A stretch of 64,000 nucleotides of DNA from UBA6168 sp039819485 (GTDB lineage: Bacteria > Bacteroidota > Bacteroidia > Chitinophagales > Saprospiraceae), in NCBI GenBank assembly GCA_039819485.1, contig JBCBRY010000029.1, forward strand, positions 20,276 to 84,275. Reading direction: 5' to 3'. Positions 18,300 through 27,016 of the stretch are shown piece by piece (positions within the stretch are counted from its first letter, which is position 1; every line of letters starts with the position of its first letter). The position numbers were made by a program, and so were the translations under genes. The notes beneath the pieces are model-generated. The model made no database searches, was not told where the DNA came from, and was given only the letters and a program-made list of their open reading frames with translations.

Positions 18300-19280
18300 A
18301 TGTCCGCTCGAAAACGAAAGAAGCTCATTAAGTACTCCGGTTATACGCTAATGTCAATTTTCTTGTTGATGAATTTCATGGCCTTTTTCCAGGCCAGGAG
18401 TTTCACCCATTTTTCCACCGAAACGACTACTCCGGTCAAAAACAGCAACCTCACTTTTGGGGACAAAGTCGAAATGGCCATTTTCGGGATCAGTATTCCC
18501 CGGCCCCAAAACACGACCGTTCCTTCCCAGCCCTATGAAACGGTGACCATTCAGAGTACCGTTCCGCTTGAAGGCTGGTACATTGAGGCCGACAGCGCCA
18601 TTGGGACCGTCATTCTTTATCATGGCTATCGAAGCAAAAAATCATCCATGCTCGACCACTCGGATGAGTTTCTGAACATGAACTACAACGTACTACTGAT
18701 CGACTTTATGGGCTCGGGGGGCTCCGGCGGCAACGAAACCACCATCGGTTATGTGGAAGGCGAGCAGGTGAAGGACAGTTATGAATTTATCAAAAACAAA
18801 GGCGAGGAAAACATCCTGTTGTGCGGCATCTCGATGGGTGCCGCTTCGGTGGCCAGGGCCATGTACGAATTTGACATTTCACCAAAAAAGATAATCCTCG
18901 AATGTCCTTTTGGCACCTTTTACGAAGCTGTGGAAGGCCGCTTCCGGGCGTTGCGCATGCCGAGCATGCCAATGGCCCCGCTGCTTATTTTTTGGGGCGG
19001 CCTGCAAAACGGTTACTGGGCCTTTGCCCACAACCCCGCCGACTATGCCCGATCCATCGACACTCCTACCCTCCTACTTTGGGGCGAACTCGACGAACGG
19101 GTGACCCGCTCGGAGACGGAAGCGATTTTCAATAATTTAAATGGAGAAAAAAGAATGGTGGTTTATCCGAACTCCGGGCACGAAAGTTATTTAAATGACC
19201 ATCAGGAAGAGTGGCTAAGGGATGTACGAACGTTTTTGGAATTGGAGGACGGAATGATTTACGACTTCCCCATTTTTTAA
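18300..19280 (+). CDS. Alpha/beta hydrolase with N-terminal membrane anchor
   Basis: 326 residues. A basic start (MSARKRKKLIKYSG) and one hydrophobic helix (YTLMSIFLLMNFMAFFQA) suggest a membrane-anchored or exported hydrolase. The fold is clear: GTVILYHGYRSKKSSML (oxyanion region), NYNVLLIDFMGSGGSGG, the nucleophile elbow ILLCGISMGAASVARAM (Ser of GISMGA), TPTLLLWGELDERVTRSE (acid region) and VYPNSGHESYLNDHQEEWL (catalytic His). It resembles YqiK/BEM46-type serine hydrolases of unknown substrate. Transcribed alone, divergent from the large barrel gene and convergent with pirin. Confidence 0.9.
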   Translation: MSARKRKKLIKYSGYTLMSIFLLMNFMAFFQARSFTHFSTETTTPVKNSNLTFGDKVEMAIFGISIPRPQNTTVPSQPYETVTIQSTVPLEGWYIEADSAIGTVILYHGYRSKKSSMLDHSDEFLNMNYNVLLIDFMGSGGSGGNETTIGYVEGEQVKDSYEFIKNKGEENILLCGISMGAASVARAMYEFDISPKKIILECPFGTFYEAVEGRFRALRMPSMPMAPLLIFWGGLQNGYWAFAHNPADYARSIDTPTLLLWGELDERVTRSETEAIFNNLNGEKRMVVYPNSGHESYLNDHQEEWLRDVRTFLELEDGMIYDFPIF

Positions 19281-19291
19281 TTCTAAATAAG

Positions 19292-19323
19292 AACCGGAAT
19301 TGAGGAACTTCTCATTTCCGGTT
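19292..19323. terminator. Hairpin between convergent hydrolase and pirin genes
   Basis: AACCGGAATTGAG / CTCATTTCCGGTT stem of 13 bp with one mismatch and a 6-nt loop, placed between two convergent genes. Likely a bidirectional terminator, though T-tracts are short. Confidence 0.6.
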
Positions 19324-19362
19324 AAGCTTCGCCCGTTTGGAGCACAAACGTGGGCCGACAGG

Positions 19363-20127
19363 TTAAGCCCGCAGCCGTTCTTGCATCATCTGTGCGTACG
19401 TTGTATAATTTATTTTTGCAGGAGAAGAAATTAAAAATAATTTACCGCTTTCCTCGCTTTTAATATTTAGCTCACTCGCTTCTTTTATGATGATAAAATC
19501 ATCACTTTTTACATTTTCCCCATTGATGGAGAAATTCCCGTCGATAACGTACATCGAATAAATTTGGTCCGTAGATAGCTCTTTTTTTAAATCGGCTTTT
19601 TCAAATTCATACCGCTCTATTGCTACCCCGGGAGTGTCTAATTTAAAAGGAGAATTTTCTCCAACATACGTTCGCACGGAAACGCCACCGGTATTTTCTA
19701 CGGGCAGATCATCCATTTTGTAATCATCATATGAAGCGGGCTGTTCCATTGTTTTGCCCAAATTCGGGTCGAGCCAAATCTGGAACATGGCCGAACCTTT
19801 CCCCATAAACTCTGCATGCTTGATACCGTTGCCAGCACGGATGATCTGCGCATCGCCTGCTTCAAGCGGGCGCCATTCTTTTAGCTTGGTATCATAATGA
19901 CGGATCTGCCCTTTTAACACAAAGGACATAATTTCGAATCCCTGGTGCGGATGCAGGCCAATAGTGCTGTCCACATTGGCTGCTGCATACGCCCAGTAAA
20001 ACAAATTGGAGTAGGGACGAATAAATCCGCCTTCACGGGGAAAGCCAATTGGTTTGTTTTCAATGATTTCACCGCCATTGAAAGCGCCTCTTGCCTGGCG
20101 TTCTTTTGGAATTACTTGTATAGACAC
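19363..20127 (-). CDS. Pirin family protein
   Basis: 254-residue cupin-fold protein. The N-terminal half shows the pirin signature (RPYSNLFYWAYAAANVDSTIGLHPHQGFEIMSFVLKGQIRHYD), where HPHQGFE carries the metal-binding His and Glu residues, followed by EWRPLEAGDAQIIRAGNGIKHAEFM and FQIWLDPNLGKTMEQPASYDDY. Bacterial pirins are cytoplasmic metal proteins reported to have quercetinase or regulatory activities. It stands alone between a hydrolase (convergent) and a PKD lipoprotein upstream whose transcript ends at the hairpin 20222-20270. Confidence 0.93.
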   Translation of the reverse strand: MSIQVIPKERQARGAFNGGEIIENKPIGFPREGGFIRPYSNLFYWAYAAANVDSTIGLHPHQGFEIMSFVLKGQIRHYDTKLKEWRPLEAGDAQIIRAGNGIKHAEFMGKGSAMFQIWLDPNLGKTMEQPASYDDYKMDDLPVENTGGVSVRTYVGENSPFKLDTPGVAIERYEFEKADLKKELSTDQIYSMYVIDGNFSINGENVKSDDFIIIKEASELNIKSEESGKLFLISSPAKINYTTYAQMMQERLRA

Positions 20128-20221
20128 GGAATTTCTTTTTTAGGTAAACGGCTCAACCCTCAATTGGTTTAAACAGGCACCTGGTTCTAAGGCTGAAAGC
20201 ATTATTGGATCAAAAAAAGAA

Positions 20222-20270
20222 AGGGGCATACATCCTCAATTAGCTAAACAACTACAGGATGTATGCCCCT
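20222..20270 (-). terminator. Intrinsic terminator of the PKD lipoprotein gene
   Basis: Perfect 15-bp stem AGGGGCATACATCCT / AGGATGTATGCCCCT with a 19-nt loop. On the minus strand it is followed by TTTCTTTTTTTG, a typical U-tract, 92 bp after the lipoprotein stop codon. Confidence 0.85.
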
Positions 20271-20361
20271 TGAATTAAGGAACCGTATTGCAAGGGACCC
20301 GAAAATGAGTGTACAGCCTTAAATTGGCCGTTCACAAAAATTCAGAGCGCCCCAAAAGGAT

Positions 20362-20796
20362 TTAGAAACTATGGTCGCCACCGCCATAAATGCAAAGGAC
20401 GAGTACTTCTTTAGACATTTCGCTCACTTTTCCGTCGGCTCCGGTCGCCTTTAAAGTGACGGTGTAGTAACCGTGCATGTTGTACTTGTAGGATGGGAGT
20501 TCATCCGTAGACGTATCGCCGTTTCCAAAATCCCACTCGTAAGAAACCGCATTCTTTGACTGGTTAGACAGGTTCAAAACCATTTTTTCATCAATGGTCC
20601 CGTTGGTCAGTTCGACATCAAAAGCAGCTTTTACTGCGGTTGAAGTCGTTTTACTATCGATCAATGTATTTGATGGCGCTTCCAGCTGCATGGCGTCCTC
20701 CGGTTCAGGGGCAACTTGATCGACGATTTCTTCTTTGATACAGGCACTAAAAAGTGCTAACAAAAGAACAGCAGATAAAAAGTATATTTTTTTCAT
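20362..20796 (-). CDS. PKD-domain lipoprotein (144 aa)
   Basis: It begins MKKIYFLSAVLLLALFSAC, a lipoprotein signal with lipobox L-F-S-A-C; Cys19 would be lipidated. A low-complexity acidic/Pro linker (EEIVDQVAPEPEDAMQLEAP) leads to one PKD domain (residues about 55-135) with the hallmark YEWDFGNGDTSTDELPSYKYNMHGYYTVTLKATG. It is probably an exposed adhesive or scaffolding outer-membrane lipoprotein. It has its own promoter-like TACATTTG box at 20822-20829 and an intrinsic terminator, so it is monocistronic. Confidence 0.85.
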   Translation of the reverse strand: MKKIYFLSAVLLLALFSACIKEEIVDQVAPEPEDAMQLEAPSNTLIDSKTTSTAVKAAFDVELTNGTIDEKMVLNLSNQSKNAVSYEWDFGNGDTSTDELPSYKYNMHGYYTVTLKATGADGKVSEMSKEVLVLCIYGGGDHSF

Positions 20797-21168
20797 AATA
20801 ATGAGGTATTTTTTGATGCTCCAAATGTAGAGATAAAAAGTCGCTTGTTAAAATAGAATAGCACTGATTTTGCGGTTTCATCTCTTCGGTTTAAGATTGT
20901 TCTTTTCAGGGCAGTCAAAATGTAATGCAAACGGCGAAACCACCTGAAATTTAAATATAACGGCCCTGGCCTGAAAACGTTTTCAAATTTTACCCTAAAC
21001 CGACTGGCGGAAACTGTTGTTAGAGCGTGGTGAAAAAAGCTTTCAGTCTACCATAGCGTTTCAGCGTTAAGCGATCGACCAGTAAACCTTGTAGTTCTGA
21101 ATCATTTCATTTTCAATAAATCAGACATCTTACCTTCAGTTACATATCGTTCCCTTGTTTCCTTTCTA
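20797..21168. other. Divergent spacer between the PKD lipoprotein and the metal-receptor locus
   Basis: 372 bp serving two divergent transcripts. On the left is the minus-strand promoter box at 20822-20829. The middle (20940-21060) is AT-rich with no obvious motif. The last 60 bp read in frame into the His/Cys-rich gene at 21169 without a stop and without an ATG (see that entry). Confidence 0.5.
20822..20829 (-). promoter_or_regulatory. Bacteroidota -7 box (TACATTTG) of the PKD lipoprotein gene
   Basis: On the minus strand the sequence reads TACATTTG, an exact TAnnTTTG match, 26 bp upstream of the lipoprotein ATG. The expected -33 TTG is not clear (TTT-rich instead). Confidence 0.5.
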
Positions 21169-21477
21169 TTGGCGCTGCTGGTTGCAAATGCCGTAGTGTT
21201 CAAGGAATTGCATCATTTACTGGAACACGATCACGTGGCAATGGAGAAATGCGAAGCAATGGGAGCCGAAAAACACTTTCACTCGGAGGAATTTGCTAAT
21301 GCCGGTTGTTTTGTCTGCTTTTTCCATTTTTCCCCATCGGAAATAGTTGAGTTCCATTTGGCCTTGAACGATATACGGCCAATGCAAGCAGAACCGGTAT
21401 TTAAAAGTCATGCTCTTATTGTAGACCCTGTATACCAGCATAACCCATCTCGCGGCCCGCCCTCTTCCTCTGCCTGA
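21169..21477 (+). CDS. Small His/Cys-rich exported protein upstream of a TonB receptor, non-ATG start
   Basis: The open frame (TTG at 21169, stop 21475-21477) encodes a hydrophobic segment (LLALLVANAVVFKELHHLLEH) followed by a His/Cys-rich part: DHVAMEKCEAMG, EKHFHSEEFANAGCFVCFFHFSP. The frame stays open another 100 bp upstream and reads SVTYRSLVSFLLALLVANAVV, a better signal/TM segment, but contains no ATG; the true start may be a rare codon there. Clustered His and Cys suggest metal binding. It lies 279 bp before a TonB receptor on the same strand. It resembles small HHxxEH...CxxCxFHFSP proteins that sit next to Bacteroidota metal receptors, by memory only. Confidence 0.55.
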   Translation: MALLVANAVVFKELHHLLEHDHVAMEKCEAMGAEKHFHSEEFANAGCFVCFFHFSPSEIVEFHLALNDIRPMQAEPVFKSHALIVDPVYQHNPSRGPPSSSA

Positions 21478-21756
21478 TCTTTAAGTGATCCTTTTTCTGA
21501 AAAGATTCCGTCATTACAAATGCCAACGAATTCAAAGTACCGTTTTGATCATACTATTTGATTTTTGACGGTCATTGAGTGAAGCAGATTGAAGTCCTGC
21601 AAGAATTCTCAGCATTTGTAAAAACCAAGTTTTCGCAGACGTTATTCGGAACAAAAAACCGGAAACCGGAGGCCATTTATCAAGTTTAGGTAAACGCCTT
21701 CCGATTGCTAATTTCCAATAATTTCTGTTTGAGCTTAGTTAAAATTATCAAAGCGG

Positions 21757-24084
21757 ATGAGGTTATTCATCATGACGCTGTTATTGGCACAACCGCTTTT
21801 CTCTATAGCACAGCCAAAATGCGAGGCGACCCTCTGTGGCATTGTCACCGATGCAGAGACCCAGTCGCCGATTGCGTTTGCGCAAGTCTTTATTGAGGAG
21901 AACAACGCCGGAGCCGTCACTGATGAAAAGGGCAGGTTCCATTTTCACAACCTTTGTGAAGGCACTTACACCATCGTGAGCCAGCACATCGGCTGCCCGC
22001 ACGTGGCCAAAGAAGTGTTTATCAAAGGCAATGTGGAAGTGGACTTCTCTCTTCACCATAAAGGAGTCCATCTGGAAGAAATAGTGGTAAAGGAAAAATC
22101 AGTTTTGCCTGCCTCTGTGCAGACCGAACGTACGCTTTCCGGCTTGCAGCTAAATGCCGTTCAGGGTGAAACCCTTGGGGACGCCTTGCAAAATTTGCCG
22201 GGTGTCACTACGCTCAATACCGGCACGTCCATTGCCAAACCCGTCATCCGTGGCCTACACTCCAACCGGGTGCTCGTACTCAACAATGGTGTTCGGCAGG
22301 AAGGGCAACAATGGGGCCTCGACCACGGGCCGGAGGTTGACCCGTACGTCGCCGATGAACTTAAGGTCATCATGGGTGCCAACAGCGTTCGCTATGGAGC
22401 CGATGCACTGGGCGGGGTTATTTTGATCGAACCTAAACCGCTGCGCGAAACAGCAGGCATCGGAGGAGAAATCAACCTGGCGGGTTTTAGCAATGGCCTG
22501 GTTGGTGTGGTATCAGGACAAGTGGACGGGCACCAAAAGCTATCTTCGAGTGCACTTGCCTATCGCCTGCAAGGCACCCTGAAAAGAGGTGGCAATACAC
22601 AGACGCCCGATTATTTTTTGGATAATACAGGTCTTTCGGAAAAAAATATTTCAGCTGCCCTGGGCCTACAAAAGGAAGGTTTCGGAACGGAAGTATTTTA
22701 CAGCCTGTTCACCACCGATCTGGGTATTCTCAGGGACGCACACATCGGCAACCTGACCGACCTGCAAAACGCCATCGAAAGAGGACGCCCGATTCGGAAC
22801 AACGGTTTTTCCTATCAACTCGACCGGCCGTTGCAAAGAGTAGCCCACCATCTGCTGAAAGTCAAAAGCCATTGGGAAGCAGAGAGTTTAGGGAAGTTGT
22901 CCCTGGTTTATGCCCGGCAGTTCAACCGGCGGCAGGAATTTGATGCGCATAAACGTTTTGGCAGCCCGCCAACAGGTTTCGACAATCCGGAAATTGAGTT
23001 TGAGATTACCACTCATACATTAGATGTTGCTTTTGAACATGCTGCTTTCCAACACTTCTCTGGCACATTCGGCGCCCAGTGGATGCACCAGGTCAACACA
23101 ACTGACCGGGGCGGCCTCATCCCCAATTACAGCAACCAGAACATCGGTGTGTACTGGATCGAGCGCTGGCGCAAATACCCCTTTCCGCTGGAACTGGAAG
23201 GGGGCATTCGCTTCGACTCGCGCAGCATGGACATCGAACGCCGGGGTGCGGATGTGATCGACCGGCAACTGGAATTCAACAATGCCTCGGGCACCTTTGG
23301 TGCAGTTTACCATTTTCCAAAATACCTGAAAGCCCGTCTGCACGCAGGCTCTGCCTGGCGGGCACCCGCCGTGAACGAACTGTACAGCGACGGCGTCCAC
23401 CACGGCTCGGCTTCTTTCGAACTGGGCAGCGAAGACCTGACCGCGGAAAGAGCCACCAACCTCAACCTGGGTTTCGACCTTTCCCTCGACGGCAAAACAA
23501 CCGGCACGGGACTGACTGCCAGCCTCGCTTTTTACCAGAACAGGGTCGACAATTTCATCTACCTCGAACCACAAGACAAGCCCGTCCTGACCATCCGGGG
23601 TGCTTTTCCTGCTTTTCACTACGTCCAGACCGATGCCCGGTTAAGAGGGCTCGACTGGCAAGCGGAATGGCGCCCGGTGAAATGGCTGAGCATTGGCTCT
23701 GCTATCTCTATCCTCCGCGCCCGCAACCTGCAAACCGATGATTGGCTGGTGTTCATGCCAGCGGACAGCTACCGCCACAGCATGGGTTATTATTTCGATA
23801 AAAATGCTACTGAACCAAAGTCCTTCCTGAAACTGACCATGGAAAATGTGGCCCGGCAAACCCGGGCACCGGAAGGACAGGACTATACACCTCCGCCTCC
23901 GGGTTTTACTTTGTTCGAGGTGGAAGGCGGCACCCAACTGAACTGGTTCGGTCAGAGCGTCCATCTTGGACTGACCGTCCAAAATGTTTTTAATAAATCC
24001 TACCGCAGCTACCTCAACCGCCTCCGCTACTATGCGGCCGAGCAGGGAAGGAATGTGGCGGTACGGATCAAACTTGAATTTTAA
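21757..24084 (+). CDS. TonB-dependent outer-membrane receptor (possible metal or metallophore uptake)
   Basis: 775 residues. Signal peptide MRLFIMTLLLAQPLFSIAQ; carboxypeptidase-like regulatory domain at about 22-95 (GIVTDAETQSPIAFAQVFIEENNAGAVTDEKGRFHFHNL); plug domain (LGDALQNLPGVTTLNTGTSIAKPVIRGLHSNRVLVLNNGVRQEGQQWGLDHGPEVDPY); then a 22-strand type barrel ending RNVAVRIKLEF with the terminal Phe needed for Bam insertion. The RGLHSNRVLVLNNGVRQEGQQWGLDHGPEVDP plug is typical of the zinc/copper-type receptors of Bacteroidota and Proteobacteria (ZnuD-like). The flanking His/Cys-rich small protein and acidic lipoprotein support metal uptake. Substrate is inferred, not shown. Confidence 0.93.
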   Translation: MRLFIMTLLLAQPLFSIAQPKCEATLCGIVTDAETQSPIAFAQVFIEENNAGAVTDEKGRFHFHNLCEGTYTIVSQHIGCPHVAKEVFIKGNVEVDFSLHHKGVHLEEIVVKEKSVLPASVQTERTLSGLQLNAVQGETLGDALQNLPGVTTLNTGTSIAKPVIRGLHSNRVLVLNNGVRQEGQQWGLDHGPEVDPYVADELKVIMGANSVRYGADALGGVILIEPKPLRETAGIGGEINLAGFSNGLVGVVSGQVDGHQKLSSSALAYRLQGTLKRGGNTQTPDYFLDNTGLSEKNISAALGLQKEGFGTEVFYSLFTTDLGILRDAHIGNLTDLQNAIERGRPIRNNGFSYQLDRPLQRVAHHLLKVKSHWEAESLGKLSLVYARQFNRRQEFDAHKRFGSPPTGFDNPEIEFEITTHTLDVAFEHAAFQHFSGTFGAQWMHQVNTTDRGGLIPNYSNQNIGVYWIERWRKYPFPLELEGGIRFDSRSMDIERRGADVIDRQLEFNNASGTFGAVYHFPKYLKARLHAGSAWRAPAVNELYSDGVHHGSASFELGSEDLTAERATNLNLGFDLSLDGKTTGTGLTASLAFYQNRVDNFIYLEPQDKPVLTIRGAFPAFHYVQTDARLRGLDWQAEWRPVKWLSIGSAISILRARNLQTDDWLVFMPADSYRHSMGYYFDKNATEPKSFLKLTMENVARQTRAPEGQDYTPPPPGFTLFEVEGGTQLNWFGQSVHLGLTVQNVFNKSYRSYLNRLRYYAAEQGRNVAVRIKLEF

Positions 24085-24146
24085 ATGCTGTGATGGATAA
24101 AATGACGACCTCATTTTGTCATCCGGCCTTCTAACCGTTTTTTAAA

Positions 24147-24692
24147 ATGAAAAAACTAAATTTTATCTTCCTGCTCTTTTTAGCGATTACGCTGTTCACC
24201 TTCACTTCCTGTGACGATGATGAAGGTGTGGACGTCAATGACGTGGAATTAATCACCACAGTAACACTACAATTCAACCTGCCTGACGGCACCGATGCAG
24301 GTTCCTTCACCATCAGGGACACGGATGGCGATGGGGGCAACCCTCCCGTTAAAGAAAGCATTAATCTTTCTGCGAATACAGGTTACCTGATCTCCGCCCA
24401 ATTCTTCGACGAAAGTGATCCGGCCGATGTAGAAGACATTACCGAAGAAGTAAACGAAGAGGACGATGAGCACCTCGTCTGCTATACGGCAAGTGGCCTG
24501 AGTGCCCCATTCGACCTAAACACCGACTCGAATGGTGACCTGCTGGGTACCACTGCCGCCATCACTACCGGCGATGCCGGAACGGGCACGCTGCAAATCG
24601 TATTAAAGCACGAGCCAGACAAGTCGGCAACGGATGCCTGTGCTACTGGTGAGACGGACGTGGAGGTGATATTCGATGTGGTGGTGCAGTAA
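24147..24692 (+). CDS. Acidic lipoprotein paired with the TonB receptor (181 aa)
   Basis: It starts MKKLNFIFLLFLAITLFTFTSC, a lipoprotein signal, followed directly by CDDDEGVD, an acidic run of the lipoprotein-export type seen in Bacteroidota surface lipoproteins. The mature part is highly acidic (DTDGDGGNPPVKESINLSANTGYLISAQFFDES; EDITEEVNEEDDEHLVCY) and likely all-beta. It lies 62 bp downstream of the TonB receptor on the same strand, with a small hairpin between them. I recall similar proteins beside Bacteroidota metal TonB receptors, where they are thought to be surface partners. Metal capture is an inference from acidity and context. Confidence 0.75.
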   Translation: MKKLNFIFLLFLAITLFTFTSCDDDEGVDVNDVELITTVTLQFNLPDGTDAGSFTIRDTDGDGGNPPVKESINLSANTGYLISAQFFDESDPADVEDITEEVNEEDDEHLVCYTASGLSAPFDLNTDSNGDLLGTTAAITTGDAGTGTLQIVLKHEPDKSATDACATGETDVEVIFDVVVQ

Positions 24693-24709
24693 GGATTTAG
24701 CCTTGCTGG

Positions 24710-24742
24710 AAAGATGTCATTTTTTGGAAAAATGACATCTTT
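24710..24742 (+). terminator. Hairpin AAAGATGTCATTTTT/AAAAATGACATCTTT
   Basis: Perfect 15-bp stem with a 3-nt loop, 17 bp after the lipoprotein stop codon, ending in TTTT. Probably the terminator of the TonB locus. Its TGACATTTTT core recurs at 29699, 37366, 50495 and 53512. Confidence 0.75.
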
Positions 24743-24761
24743 TATCCACGTTAAAAAAAAC

Positions 24762-24791
24762 CGGTGTTACCGCTCGCAGGCGGTAACACCG
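24762..24791. repeat. Palindrome CGGTGTTACCG...CGGTAACACCG
   Basis: Stem of 11 bp with an 8-nt loop. The complementary strand contains TGCGAGCGG and matches the palindrome at 45155-45185 (CGGTGTTAGC...GCGAGCGGCTACACCG), pointing to a small dispersed family. Confidence 0.65.
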
Positions 24792-24851
24792 TTGGGGGAA
24801 ACTATTAATTTCAACATTGAAATTACTTCGGTGAAAAAAATATTTTATTAA

Positions 24852-24925
24852 GAAGTTGTTTGAAAATTCCTGTTGAGTCGAAAATGTTAGGATTTTCGAC
24901 TCAACAGGAATTTTCAAACAACTTC
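24852..24925. repeat. Perfect 34-bp inverted repeat
   Basis: Arms 24852-24885 and 24892-24925 are exactly complementary (34/34), separated by 6 nt (GTTAGG). The right arm is followed by ATTTTTTAG. It stands between the TonB locus and the Hpt gene, 62 bp before the latter. It could act as a very strong terminator or be a small mobile palindrome. Confidence 0.85.
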
Positions 24926-24986
24926 ATTTTTTAGTTTTGCCCTATATTCAGGCGGCCAATATTCTTTAAAACAATTTCCCTACAGG

Positions 24987-25310
24987 ATGCAAGCACCAAA
25001 CATCGAAAAACTAAAATCCCTCCTCGGAAACGACGACAACATGGTCGCCAAATTTTTGGATATTTTTAAAACCGAAACACCCCGCCAACTGTCCAAACTC
25101 TCAGATGCAATGTCTGATAAAGATTGGGATACCGTTTCGACCATTGCCCACGGCATCAAAAGCCAGGTAAAATATTTGGACCTGCTGGAGCTGGCTGATA
25201 AGGCTGCGGAAATAGAAGTGTGCGCAGAACAACGGGAAGACCTCGAACACATGAACATGTTTTATGGGCAATTGGAAAAAATGCTGGGGGAAGTGATTGG
25301 AAATTTATAA
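24987..25310 (+). CDS. Stand-alone Hpt (histidine phosphotransfer) protein
   Basis: 107-residue all-helical protein. The Hpt motif is DTVSTIAHGIKSQVKYLDLLELADKAAEIE, where the His of AHGIKS (residue about 55) is the phosphoacceptor and the following Lys is typical. It would shuttle phosphate between a hybrid histidine kinase and a response regulator. The kinase at 11183 lacks a receiver domain, so a direct link to it is not expected. No regulator adjoins it. Transcribed alone after the 34-bp inverted repeat; convergent with the small gene at 25344. Confidence 0.88.
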   Translation: MQAPNIEKLKSLLGNDDNMVAKFLDIFKTETPRQLSKLSDAMSDKDWDTVSTIAHGIKSQVKYLDLLELADKAAEIEVCAEQREDLEHMNMFYGQLEKMLGEVIGNL

Positions 25311-25343
25311 CTATTCAGTTTTTAGTGACTCGCCACCCACCCC

Positions 25344-25523
25344 CTACTTCAACCAGATCACCTCTGGCAGTGCTTCTTCTTTGTTCAATTTGACAAACAG
25401 TTCGCCGGTATAAAGATGATTGTACAAAAGCTGCTCCCGCAATGATTCAAACTGTTGTTCGTTACTGGCAAAGCTGACGAGCCAGTCGATGGCACCTAAA
25501 CGGGTGTGAAATTGTTTTTTCAT
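25344..25523 (-). CDS. Small hypothetical protein (59 aa)
   Basis: The ATG at 25523 gives MKKQFHTRLGAIDWLVSFASNEQQFESLREQLLYNHLYTGELFVKLNKEEALPEVIWLK. An alternative ATG at 25544 would add MSKTQNI. The sequence is balanced and looks coding (amphipathic helix, then a short strand-like end), without signal or membrane segments. No domain recognised. It lies head-to-head with the symporter gene and tail-to-tail with the Hpt gene. Confidence 0.5.
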   Translation of the reverse strand: MKKQFHTRLGAIDWLVSFASNEQQFESLREQLLYNHLYTGELFVKLNKEEALPEVIWLK

Positions 25524-25749
25524 GATATTTTGGGTTTTGCTCATTAATACCTGTTGGTTGGAATTGGTTACCAAGTTCCGGGAAAAAAACAGGATGGGCG
25601 AGTGTAAATGAGTGAACAGGGATATTTGATGAGTGAATCGAGGTTTTAGGAATGAAAAAACAATCCCTACCTTGCGCCTTCTAACAATGAACGAGGGCTC
25701 ACGAAACCAAAATCCATCTACCCTCTACCATCTTCTATCTACCGTTCAC

Positions 25750-26925
25750 ATGAAAAAAAACTGGTTCGAAATAGCAAGTCTCATTGGGGTTTTACTGGGC
25801 ATCGCCTTTGGCATTTTGCTGCCCGGTTTTTCCATTTATTTTAAATTTCTGGGAGATATCTTTTTGACCCTGCTCAAGGTCCTGATCCTGCCCATTATTT
25901 TGGTATCTCTTTTTTTGGCCATTGCCAGGCTGCCATCTTTGTCTACACTAAAAAGCCTCGGCGGCAAAACCTTTTTATATTATTTATCCACCTCAGCACT
26001 GGCAGTAGCAACCGGCCTGCTCATGGCCAATATTTTTATTTTTAAAGAAAACGTGGAAGTCGCCAATGCCGACACTGCCAACACGGATTTTAGTTTAATT
26101 CAAAAAATATTTCCCAGTAACATTTTCGCCTCGCTTGCCAATGGTGAAATATTGCACATCGTCGTTTTTGCCATCATGCTCGGCATGGCCGTCACGACAA
26201 TGGTCCAGCATAAAAAAGACCAGCTGGTGGAATTGGCGGATACGGTGTACGAGGCCATTATCATCTTGGTACATTGGATCTTAAAAATGGCCCCCGTCGG
26301 TATTTTCAGCCTGGTATGGACGACCATTTCCGGATTTACCCAGGAGATGTTTACGGAGTTGACTTCCTTTTTTATCGCAGTTGCGATTGGGCTCTTTATT
26401 CACTCCTGTATTACGCTTCCTTCGATCTTAAAAATATTTGGAAAATACAATCCGCTGAAATTTTTCATGGAAGCCAAACAGGCATTGATCGTCGCTTTTT
26501 CAACGGCATCCAGCTCGGCCACTTTACCCGTTTCCACCAGTGTACTGGAAGATCACGGCGTCAGTAAACAGGCGACTAACTTTGTGCTGCCGCTGGGAGC
26601 TACCCTGAACATGGACGGGTCTGCTTTGTACCAGGCGTTGTTGGCCATGTTGTTTGTGACAATGGCCGGCATGCAGATTTCCTTCGACCAACAGGTACTG
26701 ATTTTTATTTTTGTGATCTTATCGTCTTCCGGTACCGCGGGCATACCTTCCGGAGGCATTATTATGATGACGATGGTGATTAATTTACTGGGGCTGGACA
26801 ATGCCGATTATTATTTGGGATTATACATCATGGTCGATCGTTTTTGGGATTATCCGACAACGATGATCAATGTGTGGGGTGATTTAATTGGAACAAAAAC
26901 AATTGATTATCAAATCAGTAAATAA
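25750..26925 (+). CDS. Dicarboxylate/amino acid:cation symporter (DAACS family)
   Basis: 391-residue inner-membrane transporter of the GltP/DctA/SLC1 fold; couples uptake of dicarboxylates or acidic amino acids to Na+ or H+. Start chosen at the ATG giving MKKNWFEIASLIGVLLGIAFG; the open frame extends 39 codons upstream through low-complexity sequence. Hallmarks: FLTLLKVLILPIILVSLFLAI (TM2), serine-rich hairpin AFSTASSSATLPVSTSVL, the substrate/cation motif LPLGATLNMDGSALYQALL and the second hairpin SSSGTAGIPSGGIIMMTMV, then DRFWDYPTTMINVWGD. Substrate preference cannot be told from these motifs. Confidence 0.93.
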   Translation: MKKNWFEIASLIGVLLGIAFGILLPGFSIYFKFLGDIFLTLLKVLILPIILVSLFLAIARLPSLSTLKSLGGKTFLYYLSTSALAVATGLLMANIFIFKENVEVANADTANTDFSLIQKIFPSNIFASLANGEILHIVVFAIMLGMAVTTMVQHKKDQLVELADTVYEAIIILVHWILKMAPVGIFSLVWTTISGFTQEMFTELTSFFIAVAIGLFIHSCITLPSILKIFGKYNPLKFFMEAKQALIVAFSTASSSATLPVSTSVLEDHGVSKQATNFVLPLGATLNMDGSALYQALLAMLFVTMAGMQISFDQQVLIFIFVILSSSGTAGIPSGGIIMMTMVINLLGLDNADYYLGLYIMVDRFWDYPTTMINVWGDLIGTKTIDYQISK

Positions 26926-27016
26926 TATTTAGTTTCCCGCAGGGGTTCGCTAAGTTGCGCGGCGGTGCTTCGCAAAAAACTTTGCGACTTCCTGTGGGAA
27001 TTCCAAGCCATATAAA

